From: an uncultured Dyadobacter sp.
Lineage (GTDB): Bacteria; Bacteroidota; Bacteroidia; Cytophagales; Spirosomataceae
Length of the DNA stretch: 64,000 nt
Assembly: GCF_946482605.1 (NCBI RefSeq)
Contig: NZ_CAMLSE010000010.1
Coordinates: 186,001-250,000 of the forward strand
Direction of reading: 5' to 3'
Shown: positions 7,379 to 19,537 of the stretch, in pieces
How positions within the stretch are numbered: the first letter of the stretch is position 1
Layout: the number at the start of each line of letters is the position of its first letter
Notes under the pieces: generated by a model
Databases searched by the model: none
Seen by the model: only the letters and a program-made list of their open reading frames with translations
What the model was told of the DNA's origin: nothing
Position numbers and translations under genes: made by a program

Positions 7379-10300
7379 TTATTCAGCCAAATTGAACTTC
7401 AGCTGCACGCCTCCCGCTGTATTGGCCCGGTAAAAAGAGTTGGATACCAGCGGGTCGTTGAATGTGCGGTCGAAGTAGAACTGTACGCTCAGACGGTTGT
7501 TAACCATGTAGTTAATGGTCGGTCTTAGCTGGAAATTGATGTTTCCGGCAATGGGTATGTTTTCTCCGTCGAATTTCCGCTGGATCGACCTGGTGTCCCT
7601 GAATGTCATCGCAAGCTGCATCGTCATGTCATTTTTAAGCTTCTTTTTCACCCCGTTGAGCTTGAAGGGCAGCGGCACATTGTTTTTTGTAAAGCCGATA
7701 TTGACAGTAATGTCCTGGTTGAATAGCTCCGCCAGCTGCGAATTGGAAAGGTTCAGCGCGATGGTACGGTCGCGGTTATACTCGATCCTGGCGGTAATGC
7801 GGCTTTGCGTACGCATTTCAACGCCGACCAGCGGCTGGAACTTCTCGGAAAGTGTAATGGTACTCATCGCGAAAACAGGGATATATTGGCCCAGATCATT
7901 CAATCGGGACGACAATGGATAACCCGTCACGGCCAGGTTCACATACAGCGCCTCGTAGTCGAGCGAGGAGGTGAAGTTACCTACACTGTAATTGGACATG
8001 TATTTATGCCGCAATGTAAACGAACTGAAAAGCCTTTTGAATGCGGGAATATTGGAAAGGCCCGTATAGCTCAGATCCCAGTTGGGCATCGGGAATTTCA
8101 GGAACGGGTTCGTGCGTACTGTTTTAGGGTCCTTGCCGGTGTAAGCTGCGAAGAATGACGAGATCAATACGTCCTGTGATGTTTCGTTGTACTCCCCGCC
8201 GCTCGGGTTCTCGGCATTCAGGCGGTCTCTGAGAATGGCGCGGTAGGCGCGGAACTTGTCGAATACCGGCGAAGAATTATCGCGGCGCATCTTCGCGAAT
8301 GCAGTTCGGAACGACATGAACGACATACTGAACTGACCGTTTCGTAAAGGGCTTTGTGAAACAAAATTCCCCGTGGAGTCGGGTCGGTAGAATTCCTGGT
8401 AAGCATCCTGACGCGTGAGTCGTGCTTCGATGATCAGCCTGAAATCCTTGAACGGTTCCAGCGTAGTGTTGGCAGAAAAGTTTTTGGCAATGGTTTGCTG
8501 GAACGGCATATTCTGCTGCTCGCTCCTGGTAATCCAACCCTTCTGGGCCGCTTTCACCTGGAAATTCCTGTCCTGCTGCCCGAGTACAAAACCAAGTCCG
8601 GGTGCATTCGCATTGTCCAGACCAAAGTACTTGGGAGCACGCAGATAACCCGGCAATGCGGTAGTTTCAAGAACCGAATAACTCACATTAATGCCTCGCA
8701 CCGTCATCAGGGCACGGGTAATGTTCTTGACGAAATCCGTTGTACGCATATCGATCTCCTCGATATCCCCCGGGCTCCTCGCGAAGTTCTTCCGGGCGGC
8801 AGAAGGTGTATTGGCAAATTTCAGATAGCGGAGCTTGTTATAGAGCAGTACAAAGTCGACCTTACCCGTTACGCCCCGTTCGCGGCTGTTGCGGATAATA
8901 TCTCCGAACGGCAAGCCCGTGGTGTCCTTTAATCCCAATGCATTGGCCTGGTACTGATAAGCGACCGAATGCTTGTAATCCGCCGACATCCAGTCCAGAA
9001 CTGGTATTTTGTCCAATGGCAAACGGTAGGTCAGGTCAATCTTCTGGTCGAAGTTCTTGATACGCCCCAGCTTTTTGAAGTTATTCCAAAGCGAATCTTT
9101 CTTTTCGCCTGTGTTGATATCCCCTTCCGGCTCATCTACAATGGAATTCGCCGAGGCCGCGTAGGTGAGCGTCATGTTTCGTGTCAGGTTCCAACCAAAA
9201 TCGTAGTACCTGTTGAACCAGAAATACTTTTCGTAAAGTGGTTGAATACCGTCGGTGGTCAGGTCCGCATTCCGTAGCTGTGTTTTGAGGAAACGACGGT
9301 CTACATCAGTCCGGAGCGCCACCATGTTGGGTAGCAAGGTTACATTGAACTCCTTGACAAATTCTGCCCAGCGGCTGGTGGCCTTCCACTTCTTAAACGG
9401 TTCGAATGCCTTGGGCTGACTGCTATACATGTAAGAAATCCCGGCTTTGTACATCCGCTGATTGTACTCTTGAGTCAGGACGTTTCTCCGTTTGTCATCA
9501 CTGAATGCATAGGTAAAGGAGAAGTTCTCAAAATCATAAAAGTGGTTTTTGGCACCTGGCCTGGTCTTGATCTTCCTGACATTGGAAAAATTAAACCCTC
9601 GTTTGACCGCATTCTCTTCCACCATTCGCCTGTACCCGTCCCGTGCTTCGTCCGTCAGCAGATTATCCAGGGAAGTGCTCAAAGGCGTATCCGGGTCCAG
9701 CGGGTTGAAATGTGGTTTTACATTACGGCGGTCATAGCTTACGAACAGCGGAATCTGGAAACCCCAGTTCGCTGGCAGGAGCTTATCCAATGCGATGTTG
9801 GACGATACACCATATTCTGTCGTGAGATTACGGGAACGTTCGCCGATTCGCTGCTGTACGGTTCCAAAACCGAAGGTCTCTAACCTTCCCGAGGCCGTTA
9901 CCGTGGCAAAGTCAGCCAGCTTGGCGTTCAGTTGGGCAATGGCCGCAATCCCTCCCTTATCGTCGAAGCCCTCGACGTGCATCTCATCCACCCAAAGGCA
10001 GAATGATTTCGAGCGTTCGTCCACCGATTTCGGGTTGCGCATACCGATCATCATCACCCGTACGGCGCTCAGATCCGGATTACCAACCACGGTCAGTTTA
10101 AAGCGCCCGTCGGCCGTTACAATGGTATAGGGTACACTCAGGTTTTTATCGAGCTGCCGGTTCCGTTGCGCCTTGGCCTCGATCAGGTCTGCCAATGCGA
10201 TATTGATTTCATTGCTTTCGGGCCAAATCTCCTCCCTGGCTGCGGGCCCCGGGCGTGTTGCTTTCAAAGTCGACAGGTCGATCTCATAATAGTTTTGTGT

Positions 10301-13300
10301 AAGATCGGTACCGATGCGCATGAATGTACCCACCATGTTATCCTCGTTTTGCTCGTTCTGCATGTGCACATACATACGGAGGCGTTTGCGGAAAAGCAGG
10401 TCGAGGTTCACATTTTTGAACACCGCGCGTGAATCGCCATCGCGGAGGTCAGTTACGCAGAGGCTCATCGATTGCTCGTTCAACAGCAGCGGCGGGCGCT
10501 GGGTATTGTCCTGATCGCGGATCCAGCCCGGAGGAATGTCGTAACGATACTTGTCGCTGTTTGCCTGGCTGTTTTCTTCAATACTAACCGTTCCCACGGT
10601 AAATTTTGCATCATAAGGTTCGGGGACCTCCTGCAATCCAGGCGCATCGAGGTTGTAGGTATACTTACGGTATTGCTGACCAACCATTTGCAGCTGTGCA
10701 AATCGGAGGACTACGGGCTGCTGGAAGTCCGTCATATACATACGCATGAAGCGGATCGATTTGAAGCCGTTCATATTACCCACGACTCCCGAAAACTCCT
10801 TGATCGGAACCCGGAAAAGGTACCAGGTTTGTTTGTCCTCCGTGTTTACGGTTTTGTCGACTACGTAACCGCTGCCTACGGCGAGTTGGCCCGGTTTCAG
10901 ATCAATTTCGTATTCGTAATACGATTCATTATCGTTGATCGTATTATCGACATTCATATCCTCTCCGTCAGGAATGTTGGTAGACGCTGGCGTGACGTCC
11001 ACGGAACGGCCCTGGCTTTCGGGGGAGTTGTTCTCCATCCCGATGTAATTCTTGTAGCGTTCCAAAACTTTAAGCTTCGCGCTATCGGCCTCAGCACCGA
11101 GGAAGAATTTGAAGTCATCACCCGAAGGATCGGAAAGGATCTTCTCCCTGGCTTCCGGTGTAAGATTGGCTGGCAGGCGATCCAGGTACTGTTTGAAAAA
11201 CCTGCGCTCTTCCTCATTGGATAAACCGTCTAAGCCAACATCCTGCTTTTGCCGCGCCCCGGTTTCATTACTGAATGCATTGATGAGGTACTGCGATTTG
11301 GTCGCATAGCCCCAGGCAGTCGAATCGACATTCACGCCTACCTGCTTGGGCACAAGTGGAAGTCCATTCTCAAAGTTGTAACGCTCGTCGGGAATAACAT
11401 CCTCTGAAATATCTCCCAGGTTAAAGACCAGCTTACCTCCGGTAGTGTTCGAAACACCCGAGAAGCCATCCCGCACAACCCCGTATTTATCATTGATAAA
11501 AGGATCCAGCATCCAAAACTCGATGCTTTCGATATTCGCATTGTCGAAGTCGTTGTCCGAAGTAATGGCTCTGCTAATGGCCCCGAAGTTCGCACGGGGC
11601 GTTTTCAGGCGTCCATTGGCGTCGAGATCGGTATTGTAGTTGTACATACCGCGTTCGCTGGGGTAATAAGCAATATCCAGCACCTGCTGCGGATAAGTTA
11701 CCAAGCCGGCAATGGCCCTGTTCGGGAATATCTGGTTTGGCAGATAGAGTCGCTCGTAATAATTTTTCCGGTCCTCATCGTCGAAATTCGCCGGTGGCTG
11801 ATAGCCGCCCCCCAGTCCCTGAGATCCGCCGAAAATATTGTCAACGGTGTATGCCGAAACCTTGGCGCGTTTATAGGCGTAATTCAAATTTTTACCATCA
11901 AAGCCATCCCGAAACTTGGCCGGAACAGCCGCCAGTCGCCATTTCTGGGGCTGTCGTGCGAGGTCGTATACCGTTCGGGCAGCTTCAAAGTCATCTACGA
12001 GCGACCGGTTATTGACATCTTTCGTCACACCCGGAAGCAGTTTCGCAAACTCACCCTTAAACTGAATGCTTGACATTTCCTTGGTTTGCAAAAGCGGCAA
12101 TGCATCAAGCCATTTCGTAAGGAATGGTACATCCTTGCGTAGGTTGACGTCGAAGCCAAGCATTGTATTGTTTACAGGTTCGTTACCTATCGATACGCGG
12201 GACAGGAAGCCTGCTGTACGCTCTTTGTATTTCATGGCAGTGAACCCGAGACTCAGGTCACGGTTTACCATGTAGTCGAGGCGCGTTCCGAGTAAGGTCC
12301 TGATCTGGTTCTGGAACATGTCGGGCCGCTCATACTCGATCACGATCTCCCGCCCCGAGTTCAGTACGCTGCTGTTCAATATACGTACCCGGCCTATCTG
12401 CGCCTCTACGATATAATCAGAGCCCGGCGAAAGAGGGACGCCGCCGGAAGTGACGGTTACAGACGTTTCCAGAACACCAAACGGCAATTGTACCTCAGCA
12501 CCACCACTGGATTGGTAGGCACCCTTGATAAAAAACTTGTTCCGCTCCGACACCTGCTGTGCGTCGATCATCGTTGTCCGGTACAGTTCATTGAACACAT
12601 ACTTGTTACGATACTGGTCTTCCCCCGGCCCGAATTTTCTTGCCAGGTTACTGCCGAACGGTTCCAAAACCGGGAAAATAATACGGCCGGTCTTGCTGTC
12701 CACCGTAATCCCTTCCACGAAGTCAAAGTTACCATCGGGTTGGAGGTCATTGACCGGGTTCAGACGGTCGAGACCGGAAAGGCGGATGAGCGGGATGTTG
12801 GCAATGCTGCTTTCCTGCAAATTGGGATTATCGATACCGGTCTGGTCATCTTTGTAAATAACCCTCAACTGGAATCCCTGCTTATCGATCTGGCTGGTTC
12901 CGAGCGAGTAAACGTTCTTCATCATCAGGTCCCACATCGGCAATTTCGTGTTATTCCGGATGGTCGACGATTTCAGCAATTTCAATGCAATCACCTCATT
13001 ATCCTTTCGCGCCTGATAATCTTCCGTCAACTCCCCTACTTTGAACGCCCGGCCGTTCAGTGTATATTCATAGGATACCGCCAGAACCTCATCATTTCGA
13101 AGGGCATTTGTCAATGAGATATACCCCAGTTGCGGATGAAATGTGTAATCCCTGTCCGCGATCAAGCGCTTCGCACCGCGCAGCAACTCGTAGTCAACAG
13201 CCCTCTCCAATCCTAATCCTGTAATGGAGGTGTTTGTATTGTCAACCTGCCGGAAAGCATCGGTGCTTGTAAGCGTTTTATAAAGATTGTTCGCTGCATT

Positions 13301-14536
13301 GTCGGCCGGAGAAGTTGAGCGCACCGGCTGCAAATTAGGATTTCCGGCACGATAGGGCGCCGGCTCACCAAGGTCCGCAAAACCGACCACGTTACGCAAA
13401 GATTCGGTAGTCGTGGTCCTGTTGGTAACATACACCTCGATACGGGTTACCGTTACACCGGAAGTGATGGTAGGTGTGTTCTGAAGGGAGCTTTCGTAAA
13501 TATTTCTGAAATACTGGGAGAGGAAGAAGTTGCGGTTCTCGTCGTAAGTATCCGCCCGCAATTCAAAATCCCTGCTTTGCGCGCCGCCACGCAGGGTGAT
13601 TCTTTCCTTGCTTGACTTCTGCTGAGAAGCGACAAATGTAGCGCTGAGACGACCGAACTGGAAGTCCGTTTTTAAACCAAATAAGTTCTGAACACCGGGT
13701 ATGAGCTGGCTGTTGATCGCCCAGTTGATATTACCGGCTTCTATTTTCCGGATGAAGCTTTCCTCCGGATTTTTATAGTTCAGCTTGATCGCATTCTCGA
13801 AGTTGAAATTCGCTTTGGTATCGAAATTCGTCTGAAAGCCCAGCATATCGCCCAGCTTCGCGTCGAAGTTGATATTGATCTGTTCGTTGAAAATAAACTG
13901 GGTATTTCTGCGCTGGCGAATCGGAATAGATGGGTTGTCCAGGAACTGGTGCATTAGCCCCAAATCCAGAGACACAAAACCGGTCGGCTTGAAATTTACA
14001 AAATCATCCCCCAGCAACTTGGACAATCCCGGAGGCAGATCCAGCTTGGGAAGCAATCCCCGCGCCCCCATTGCGCTATTTCCATCCTGCCTTCCGGCGT
14101 ATTCTCTCAGAAGGCTTTTGAATGCCCTGTCTTCCTGAATTTTATCATAGGTTTCCAGGTCCATTCTTTCAGGTGCCCGGTAATTCAGGTTTCCTGTTGG
14201 CGTCTGAATTTTTTCTGTTACTGCAACTTTGCCCGCACTGTCAAGCGTAATAGTAGTGGAGATATTTGAAGGATCACGAAGGTAAAAGGGTGACCGGGGA
14301 CGGGGTTCGGAAATACGGTTGGAATAATAATCCTTCCATCTCATGATCAGCTGGCTGCCCGATCGATCGATGTTTTTCTTGGTGCTGTCCTCTCTGAGCG
14401 TGTCCGCAAGCATGGCCCATTCCTGCGTCTCACTTGAATATGGCTCATCCCTGTCAGCCGAAACGTTTACGAGTAGAACCGCTCCTGCCGAAATGCTTAA
14501 TACCTTAAAAAGGAAAGAGTAAATCGTTGATGACAA
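7379..14536 (-). CDS. sprA: Type IX secretion system outer-membrane translocon SprA (Sov)
   Basis: At 2385 residues this is one of the largest proteins of the cell and has the size and sequence of SprA/Sov, the very large beta-barrel that forms the type IX secretion channel and is required for gliding in Flavobacterium. The N terminus has a hydrophobic export signal, followed by long amphipathic-strand regions such as [16 protein letters not shown] and many alternating aromatic segments. The C terminus ends in [11 protein letters not shown], typical of a final barrel strand. It lies between ruvA and gcvH on the same strand. No frameshift or truncation is visible. Confidence 0.96.
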   Translation of the reverse strand: MSSTIYSFLFKVLSISAGAVLLVNVSADRDEPYSSETQEWAMLADTLREDSTKKNIDRSGSQLIMRWKDYYSNRISEPRPRSPFYLRDPSNISTTITLDSAGKVAVTEKIQTPTGNLNYRAPERMDLETYDKIQEDRAFKSLLREYAGRQDGNSAMGARGLLPKLDLPPGLSKLLGDDFVNFKPTGFVSLDLGLMHQFLDNPSIPIRQRRNTQFIFNEQININFDAKLGDMLGFQTNFDTKANFNFENAIKLNYKNPEESFIRKIEAGNINWAINSQLIPGVQNLFGLKTDFQFGRLSATFVASQQKSSKERITLRGGAQSRDFELRADTYDENRNFFLSQYFRNIYESSLQNTPTITSGVTVTRIEVYVTNRTTTTESLRNVVGFADLGEPAPYRAGNPNLQPVRSTSPADNAANNLYKTLTSTDAFRQVDNTNTSITGLGLERAVDYELLRGAKRLIADRDYTFHPQLGYISLTNALRNDEVLAVSYEYTLNGRAFKVGELTEDYQARKDNEVIALKLLKSSTIRNNTKLPMWDLMMKNVYSLGTSQIDKQGFQLRVIYKDDQTGIDNPNLQESSIANIPLIRLSGLDRLNPVNDLQPDGNFDFVEGITVDSKTGRIIFPVLEPFGSNLARKFGPGEDQYRNKYVFNELYRTTMIDAQQVSERNKFFIKGAYQSSGGAEVQLPFGVLETSVTVTSGGVPLSPGSDYIVEAQIGRVRILNSSVLNSGREIVIEYERPDMFQNQIRTLLGTRLDYMVNRDLSLGFTAMKYKERTAGFLSRVSIGNEPVNNTMLGFDVNLRKDVPFLTKWLDALPLLQTKEMSSIQFKGEFAKLLPGVTKDVNNRSLVDDFEAARTVYDLARQPQKWRLAAVPAKFRDGFDGKNLNYAYKRAKVSAYTVDNIFGGSQGLGGGYQPPANFDDEDRKNYYERLYLPNQIFPNRAIAGLVTYPQQVLDIAYYPSERGMYNYNTDLDANGRLKTPRANFGAISRAITSDNDFDNANIESIEFWMLDPFINDKYGVVRDGFSGVSNTTGGKLVFNLGDISEDVIPDERYNFENGLPLVPKQVGVNVDSTAWGYATKSQYLINAFSNETGARQKQDVGLDGLSNEEERRFFKQYLDRLPANLTPEAREKILSDPSGDDFKFFLGAEADSAKLKVLERYKNYIGMENNSPESQGRSVDVTPASTNIPDGEDMNVDNTINDNESYYEYEIDLKPGQLAVGSGYVVDKTVNTEDKQTWYLFRVPIKEFSGVVGNMNGFKSIRFMRMYMTDFQQPVVLRFAQLQMVGQQYRKYTYNLDAPGLQEVPEPYDAKFTVGTVSIEENSQANSDKYRYDIPPGWIRDQDNTQRPPLLLNEQSMSLCVTDLRDGDSRAVFKNVNLDLLFRKRLRMYVHMQNEQNEDNMVGTFMRIGTDLTQNYYEIDLSTLKATRPGPAAREEIWPESNEINIALADLIEAKAQRNRQLDKNLSVPYTIVTADGRFKLTVVGNPDLSAVRVMMIGMRNPKSVDERSKSFCLWVDEMHVEGFDDKGGIAAIAQLNAKLADFATVTASGRLETFGFGTVQQRIGERSRNLTTEYGVSSNIALDKLLPANWGFQIPLFVSYDRRNVKPHFNPLDPDTPLSTSLDNLLTDEARDGYRRMVEENAVKRGFNFSNVRKIKTRPGAKNHFYDFENFSFTYAFSDDKRRNVLTQEYNQRMYKAGISYMYSSQPKAFEPFKKWKATSRWAEFVKEFNVTLLPNMVALRTDVDRRFLKTQLRNADLTTDGIQPLYEKYFWFNRYYDFGWNLTRNMTLTYAASANSIVDEPEGDINTGEKKDSLWNNFKKLGRIKNFDQKIDLTYRLPLDKIPVLDWMSADYKHSVAYQYQANALGLKDTTGLPFGDIIRNSRERGVTGKVDFVLLYNKLRYLKFANTPSAARKNFARSPGDIEEIDMRTTDFVKNITRALMTVRGINVSYSVLETTALPGYLRAPKYFGLDNANAPGLGFVLGQQDRNFQVKAAQKGWITRSEQQNMPFQQTIAKNFSANTTLEPFKDFRLIIEARLTRQDAYQEFYRPDSTGNFVSQSPLRNGQFSMSFMSFRTAFAKMRRDNSSPVFDKFRAYRAILRDRLNAENPSGGEYNETSQDVLISSFFAAYTGKDPKTVRTNPFLKFPMPNWDLSYTGLSNIPAFKRLFSSFTLRHKYMSNYSVGNFTSSLDYEALYVNLAVTGYPLSSRLNDLGQYIPVFAMSTITLSEKFQPLVGVEMRTQSRITARIEYNRDRTIALNLSNSQLAELFNQDITVNIGFTKNNVPLPFKLNGVKKKLKNDMTMQLAMTFRDTRSIQRKFDGENIPIAGNINFQLRPTINYMVNNRLSVQFYFDRTFNDPLVSNSFYRANTAGGVQLKFNLAE

Positions 14537-14636
14537 GGTAATATACTTATTTAGAGAAGGTTGTATTTACAAAAAAATCCATCAACACGATTTTACCATT
14601 GTAAAATTTTTCACCCGATATCATTTTTGGTTTCGG

Positions 14637-15227
14637 TTATCGTAATGCCAGTTTAATCAGATTTTCAACGGAAATAGACTGTCCTTCGCGTTTGATGATC
14701 GCATCCAGGCTTTTCTCGGCCGTTGCTTTGGGTATACCCAGGGTTACAAGAGCTGCCAGCGCTTCACTCCTTAGGGTACCAGATGACGTTTCAGCAGTTT
14801 TTGTACCTGTTGAAACCAGTTCTTCCTTCCGAATTTTGTCTCTTAGTTCGAGGATTACGCGTTGAGCCGTCTTCGACCCTATGCCCTTTATCGATTGAAT
14901 GAGGCGGAGGTCTTCATCAATAATCCCCTGCCGTATTTCTGAGGAGGAAAGTGAAGAAAGCATGACGAGCGCCGTGGAGGGCCCTATCCCGGAAATCCCT
15001 ACCAGGTCCAGGAAAAGCTTTTTTTCATCATTTCCCCAAAAACCATAAAGGACATGGGCATCTTCCCGTATATTGAGATACGTTACCAGCTTGCAACGTG
15101 CACCGATTTCCGGCAGGGAAGTGTAGGTCTGCAATGATATGCGAACCTCATAACCGAGCCCATTGACATCGATGATAGCGTACGCTGGATCTTTATAAGC
15201 TACAATCCCGTTAACGTAGGCAATCAT
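14637..15227 (-). CDS. ruvA: Holliday junction branch migration protein RuvA
   Basis: This 196-residue protein has the RuvA plan: an N-terminal OB fold (MIAYVNGIVAYKDPAYAIID), paired helix-hairpin-helix motifs (LVGISGIGPSTALVML and IQSIKGIGSKTAQRVI), and a C-terminal three-helix domain that contacts the RuvB motor. RuvA tetramers bind Holliday junctions during recombination and repair. It is upstream of sprA on the same strand with about 100 bases between them, so sprA may have its own promoter. Confidence 0.97.
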   Translation of the reverse strand: MIAYVNGIVAYKDPAYAIIDVNGLGYEVRISLQTYTSLPEIGARCKLVTYLNIREDAHVLYGFWGNDEKKLFLDLVGISGIGPSTALVMLSSLSSSEIRQGIIDEDLRLIQSIKGIGSKTAQRVILELRDKIRKEELVSTGTKTAETSSGTLRSEALAALVTLGIPKATAEKSLDAIIKREGQSISVENLIKLALR

Positions 15228-15258
15228 AAAAATAGTATGTGTATGTTAGGCGTAAATA

Positions 15259-16821
15259 CTAGGTGGAAATAATCAGCTTCTGACCGGGCTTGATTGCATT
15301 GCCTCTGATTTTGTTTCGCTTTTTCAACTGACCTATTTCCAGACCGTAACGCTGCGAAATGATCCATAATGTATCCCCTTTTTGTACCGTATGATAGCGC
15401 TTTCTGGTGTGTCGCTGCTGCTTGGCAATTTGCTCTTCCTGCTGCTGCGTTTTCCGGGCCGAGGCCACGCGTACCGCCGGCACAGTCTCCTTCACTTCTT
15501 TGTAAATTACCAGTCGCTGCCCTTTACGAATGCTGTTGCGGCGGATGTGATTCCATTTTCTAAGTGAGGAGACAGTCACACCGTACTTCCGTGCGATGGA
15601 CGACACATTATCCCCTCTGCGCACCGTGTATGAAACCCTTTTCGTTCTGTTACGCTGAACAACTTCTTCCGAATCATAGTCGGACTCCTCGTCGGACACC
15701 TCCTGAACATTTGAAGCCAGTACATATGGGAATGAACCGTTGACTGCCGATGAGTCGGTTCTTGTGCTGTCGGCTTTCGCAACCATCACACCGGAAGGCA
15801 GAAACCTTCTCGTGCAGGAATCCATAATAACCGAGCGGTTACTCACAAAGTAAGTAAACTGGACGCTGGGAACCTTCAACACAAAATCACGGGTCTGGTC
15901 GGGCAGGATAGTTTTGGTGATCTGTGGATTGAGTTTCTTCAAAACCTCCAAATCGATGTCGGTGTTCTTGCAGAATGTCAGCAGATCTATATATCCATTA
16001 ATGTGTATGGTGTCATTGGGAATCTGAAATTCAGTGACTTCCGGAAAAATACCATGATCGTAACCATAGTTCATCATGTAATTCATCGCTACATACTGAG
16101 GCACATACGATCTTGTTTCGCGGGGAAGTACATTGTAGATGGTCCAGAAGGTGGTCCCCCGGGAGCGGCGCATGGCACGTTTCACATTGCCAGGGCCTGT
16201 GTTGTATGAAGCCAGGGCCAGCTCCCAGTCGCCGAATATTTTGTAAAGCTGTTTGAGATACAAGCAGGCGGCTTCGGTGGCTTTCGCCGGTTCGAAGCGC
16301 TCATCAATGTATTTGTCCTGATAGAGACCAAACTCTCTTCCCGTTGCGGGCATGAATTGCCAAAGACCTCCTGCCCTTGCATGGGAAATCACTGTCGGGT
16401 TAAGCCCCGATTCGATCATTGAGAGGTATTTAAGCTCAACCGGCAAGCCGTGTTTCTGGAGTGCTTTTTCGAAAAGGGGGAAATAGAGCGGCATGCGCTC
16501 CATCATCGTCCTGGTGAAATTTGCTTTTTTGTAGATAAAATACTCTACGAACTCGTGAGAAGATTTGTGATAGGTAAGTGGAATTGATTTTTCAAGTTTT
16601 GAAAACCGTTCCCTTAAAAGCTCTTCCGGTACCGCGGGGTTAACTCCGATCTCCTGAACTTCCGGTAATGATGGCATCAAATCATCTTCTTCCTGAGCAA
16701 TAGTCTCAACTGTATCCTGCCCGGATGTCAACTTCTCCTGTGGAACAAACGCCACGACCGGCGTATTCCAGAACCCAGCACACATGGCTCCGAGCCACAA
16801 TACTCTTTTTGAAATCCTCAT
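15259..16821 (-). CDS. MltD-like membrane-bound lytic transglycosylase with two LysM domains
   Basis: This 520-residue exported protein has an N-terminal signal peptide, a lytic transglycosylase (SLT) domain at about residues 110-260 with catalytic E137 in LSMIESGLNP and the GLWQFMPATG motif, then a spacer. Two LysM peptidoglycan-binding repeats follow at about 390-440 and 470-520 (YTVRRGDNVSSIA and HTVQKGDTLWIIS). It would cleave the MurNAc-GlcNAc bond with formation of anhydromuropeptides. The gene lies 31 bases upstream of ruvA and probably shares its transcript. Confidence 0.92.
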   Translation of the reverse strand: MRISKRVLWLGAMCAGFWNTPVVAFVPQEKLTSGQDTVETIAQEEDDLMPSLPEVQEIGVNPAVPEELLRERFSKLEKSIPLTYHKSSHEFVEYFIYKKANFTRTMMERMPLYFPLFEKALQKHGLPVELKYLSMIESGLNPTVISHARAGGLWQFMPATGREFGLYQDKYIDERFEPAKATEAACLYLKQLYKIFGDWELALASYNTGPGNVKRAMRRSRGTTFWTIYNVLPRETRSYVPQYVAMNYMMNYGYDHGIFPEVTEFQIPNDTIHINGYIDLLTFCKNTDIDLEVLKKLNPQITKTILPDQTRDFVLKVPSVQFTYFVSNRSVIMDSCTRRFLPSGVMVAKADSTRTDSSAVNGSFPYVLASNVQEVSDEESDYDSEEVVQRNRTKRVSYTVRRGDNVSSIARKYGVTVSSLRKWNHIRRNSIRKGQRLVIYKEVKETVPAVRVASARKTQQQEEQIAKQQRHTRKRYHTVQKGDTLWIISQRYGLEIGQLKKRNKIRGNAIKPGQKLIIST

Positions 16822-17126
16822 TAATAAATGTTTTTTGAAGGTTAATCAATTCACGGTTTTCAATGGCTTATACCTGCTGATGAACTACTTACAGATAAAA
16901 AAGTCCTTTTCAGTTTGAAATTGGCCTGATGAATCAGAATAATCTCTAGTACATTTCTTTTATAGTGCTCACACCGGCTCCCAAACCCCAACAACTTTAA
17001 TCGGCTATCTGTTATTCCGGCACGATAATTTTCTTAAAAACTTGGTTGAAAATACGTCTGCGGGACATTCAATGGCGCGAAAAAAAGACAGCCTGAATGG
17101 TTTGCTTGGTATTCAAAAGCACCTTT
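16822..17126. other. 305-base intergenic region upstream of the transglycosylase gene
   Basis: This AT-rich spacer lies between the gatA stop and the transglycosylase start, both on the minus strand. It must hold the transglycosylase promoter, but I find no perfect TAnnTTTG box. A U-rich run on the minus strand near 17080-17090 could help terminate gatA, without a convincing stem. No open frame, RNA gene or repeat stands out. Confidence 0.5.
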
Positions 17127-18551
17127 CTAGTTCAATTGGGTAAGGTAATTGGCAAATGCCAGCATCTTTTCCTCTCCGAAATAAGGAGCCATAACCTGTA
17201 TACCAATCGGCATTCCCTGATCGTCTTTCCCATTCGGAATCGAAACCGCCGGATTGCCCACAACATTCGCCTGGACTGTGAAAATATCCGCAAGATACAT
17301 TTGCAACGGATCTTCGGTTTTTTCACCAATGGTAAAAGCGGTGGTAGGCGTTACCGGTGAAACCAGAAAATCGAATTGTTCGAAAAACCGGTTTGTTTCC
17401 TCACGCACCAATCTTCTAACGCGTTGTGCTTTGGTATAGTATGCGTCGTAATAATTTGCGCTTAATACGAAAGTACCCAGCAGTATTCTTCTCCTCACCT
17501 CCTCGCCAAAACCTTCAGTACGTGTCTTTTTATACATACTTTCAAGATCTTTGGACTCAGGGCTGCGATACCCGTAACGAACGCCGTCAAACCGGGACAG
17601 GTTGGAACTGGCTTCCGCAGTAGTGAGGATGTAATAAGTGGGTAAAAGTGAATCCAGCAAAGGCAAATCGACCGGCACGACTTCGTGTCCTTCTGTGCGC
17701 AGGCGGTCGAGCACTTCGGAGGTCTGCCTCCGGATCTCGGGCGCTATCGCTTCGTTTTCGACCGCGTCACGAAGATATCCGATCTTTGCTTTGCCTTCCC
17801 AGGTGATCCGTTCCGAATAAGCAGGTACAGGTCTTGTGGAAACTGTGCTATCGTAATCGTCCGCGCCCGACATGACTTCCAGGATCAAAGCAGCATCAGC
17901 CACGCTTTTGGTGATCGGACCAATGCAATCGAATGAAGACGCATAGGCGATCAATCCATAGCGCGAAACTCTGCCGTAAGAGGGCTTCACGCCGATAACG
18001 CCGCAGAAAGCTGCCGGCTGACGTACCGATCCTCCGGTATCACTGCCCAGAGAAGCATGGCAAAGTCCCGCCTGCACGGCCACTGCGGAGCCACCCGATG
18101 AACCGCCGGGGACTTTGGCGTGATTAATAGCATTCAGCACCGGGCCAAATGATGAATTTTCATTGGAAGAACCCATCGCAAACTCGTCACAATTCTGTCT
18201 CCCAATGACGATCGCGTCCGCATCCAGCAATCGCTGAACGGCCGTCGCGGTAAAGGGAGCCTGATAGGATTGAAGGATCTGGCTTCCGGCCTGCAGACCA
18301 TGGCCATTCAGGGAAAGGACATCTTTAAGTCCGATCACCAGCCCTGCCAGTTTCCCGGCGGTTCCATTGGCGATCTTGGCATCTACGGCCAGGGCGGCCT
18401 CTTTCGCCTCTTCGGTATATACTTCGACAAAAGCATTGAGATGCATGCTTGCCTCAATTTGTCGCAAATAGTGGTCTACCAACTTGACGCACGTCAAACC
18501 TTCCTCACGTATATCTTTCTGAATTTCGGCCAGCGTCAGATACTCTTTCAA
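17127..18551 (-). CDS. gatA: Asp-tRNA(Asn)/Glu-tRNA(Gln) amidotransferase subunit A
   Basis: This 474-residue amidase-signature enzyme carries the Ser-cisSer-Lys triad: K in GLKDVLS, Ser in GGSSGGSA, and the second Ser in GSDTGGSVRQPAAF. With GatB and GatC it converts misacylated Glu-tRNA(Gln), and in many bacteria Asp-tRNA(Asn), into the correct amide form. GatB and GatC are not in the window. It follows tatA on the same strand, with a possible hairpin terminator between them. Confidence 0.93.
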   Translation of the reverse strand: MKEYLTLAEIQKDIREEGLTCVKLVDHYLRQIEASMHLNAFVEVYTEEAKEAALAVDAKIANGTAGKLAGLVIGLKDVLSLNGHGLQAGSQILQSYQAPFTATAVQRLLDADAIVIGRQNCDEFAMGSSNENSSFGPVLNAINHAKVPGGSSGGSAVAVQAGLCHASLGSDTGGSVRQPAAFCGVIGVKPSYGRVSRYGLIAYASSFDCIGPITKSVADAALILEVMSGADDYDSTVSTRPVPAYSERITWEGKAKIGYLRDAVENEAIAPEIRRQTSEVLDRLRTEGHEVVPVDLPLLDSLLPTYYILTTAEASSNLSRFDGVRYGYRSPESKDLESMYKKTRTEGFGEEVRRRILLGTFVLSANYYDAYYTKAQRVRRLVREETNRFFEQFDFLVSPVTPTTAFTIGEKTEDPLQMYLADIFTVQANVVGNPAVSIPNGKDDQGMPIGIQVMAPYFGEEKMLAFANYLTQLN

Positions 18552-18585
18552 GGTAATTTCTTTGTGGGGTTGTAAATAAAGAATC

Positions 18586-18615
18586 AGAGCCGTTAAGTGC
18601 TAGCTTAATGGCTCT
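18586..18615 (-). terminator. Hairpin between tatA and gatA
   Basis: AGAGCCGTTAAG/CTTAATGGCTCT form a 12-bp stem with one G-U pair and a six-base loop. On the minus strand the sequence after it is moderately U-rich. It may terminate or attenuate tatA transcripts before gatA. Confidence 0.6.
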
Positions 18616-18642
18616 GGTCAGACCTTCGATAAGATGGAAGCG

Positions 18643-18843
18643 TTATTTGGGGTCCTCCATGCTTTTTTCAATATTTTCCTTAACGTCCTTAGTAGCGTTC
18701 TTGAATTCATTGATACCTTGCCCCAAACCGCGCATCAACTCAGGAATTTTCTTCGCACCGAAGAAAAGTAAAACGAACAAGGCAACCAAAAAGATCTCTT
18801 GTCCACCCAATCCCATAAATGCCAAAACGGTTACTGATTCCAT
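18643..18843 (-). CDS. tatA: Sec-independent translocase subunit TatA
   Basis: This 66-residue protein has one N-terminal membrane helix, the hinge [21 protein letters not shown] and an amphipathic helix with a charged tail, as in TatA/TatE. TatA oligomers form the conduit for folded twin-arginine substrates; the FAD oxidoreductase at the left of the window is a possible client. TatC is not nearby. Confidence 0.93.
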   Translation of the reverse strand: MESVTVLAFMGLGGQEIFLVALFVLLFFGAKKIPELMRGLGQGINEFKNATKDVKENIEKSMEDPK

Positions 18844-18866
18844 ATCTGTTTCTTTTTTAATGTTTA

Positions 18867-18874
18867 CAAAAATA
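18867..18874 (-). promoter_or_regulatory. Bacteroidota-type -7 box for tatA
   Basis: On the minus strand this reads TATTTTTG, a perfect TAnnTTTG, 23 bases upstream of the tatA ATG. A TTG lies upstream at 17 bases, slightly closer than the usual 19-21. Confidence 0.5.
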
Positions 18875-18912
18875 ATTATTCTTTTTTACAACAACTAGAC
18901 CTGCGCCGGGTT

Positions 18913-19344
18913 TTATCCTATATTAATTGTCTTGGCAGCCTTTTCCCACTCCGCAAATTTACGCACATCGTCGCCCAGGGTCTTGATGAGCCACACCACC
19001 AGCGCCACATCGTCGGTGATGCCTATAACCGGTAAAAAGTCCGGGATCAGATCAATGGGAGATACGAAATAAACGAGCACAGCGATGATCGATACGAGAC
19101 TTTTCCAGGGTAGGTCCTTGTACTCGCCCGACGCATAGGCCTTCACCATCCGGATGAGCAGTTGCACGCTGGTTTGAAATTCGCCCAGATTACCTTTGAA
19201 ACCGACGGTCTGCAGCTTACCGACCACCTCCTTCACAAGTTCAAACAGCCGGGTCGAATTCCGTGCATACCGCCCCGCCTTTCCCTTCGCATTTCTAAAA
19301 AAGATGGATTGCAGGATCCGAGAAATCATTGACTCATCATTCAT
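18913..19344 (-). CDS. YkvA/DUF1232 family membrane protein
   Basis: This 143-residue protein has the DUF1232 core near the end: a membrane helix with the motif YFVSPIDLIPDFLPVIGITDDV, conserved in YkvA-like proteins across bacteria and plants. The N-terminal half is a basic amphipathic segment. The function is unknown; members are predicted small membrane-associated proteins. It is divergent from mdh across 193 bases. Confidence 0.85.
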   Translation of the reverse strand: MNDESMISRILQSIFFRNAKGKAGRYARNSTRLFELVKEVVGKLQTVGFKGNLGEFQTSVQLLIRMVKAYASGEYKDLPWKSLVSIIAVLVYFVSPIDLIPDFLPVIGITDDVALVVWLIKTLGDDVRKFAEWEKAAKTINIG

Positions 19345-19455
19345 TATACAAAGCAGGAAAAAGTGGTTTATAAAGCCATTATAACTATCAACTTACGGAA
19401 AAAATTGCATTCGGGATGCCTGCCCGGACATTTGCGGCAAAAAATCAAATTCCGC

Positions 19456-19487
19456 TTGGTTTAAACAAATTATGTATCATACTTTTA
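19456..19487 (+). promoter_or_regulatory. Probable mdh promoter
   Basis: TTG at 19456-19458, a 21-base spacer and TACTTTTA at 19480-19487 match the Bacteroidota consensus in all but the last base. The box ends 50 bases before the mdh ATG. Confidence 0.5.
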
Positions 19488-19537
19488 GGGGAAAATATAA
19501 AAAGCATCAATTTCTATACAATTAACCATATTTCCCT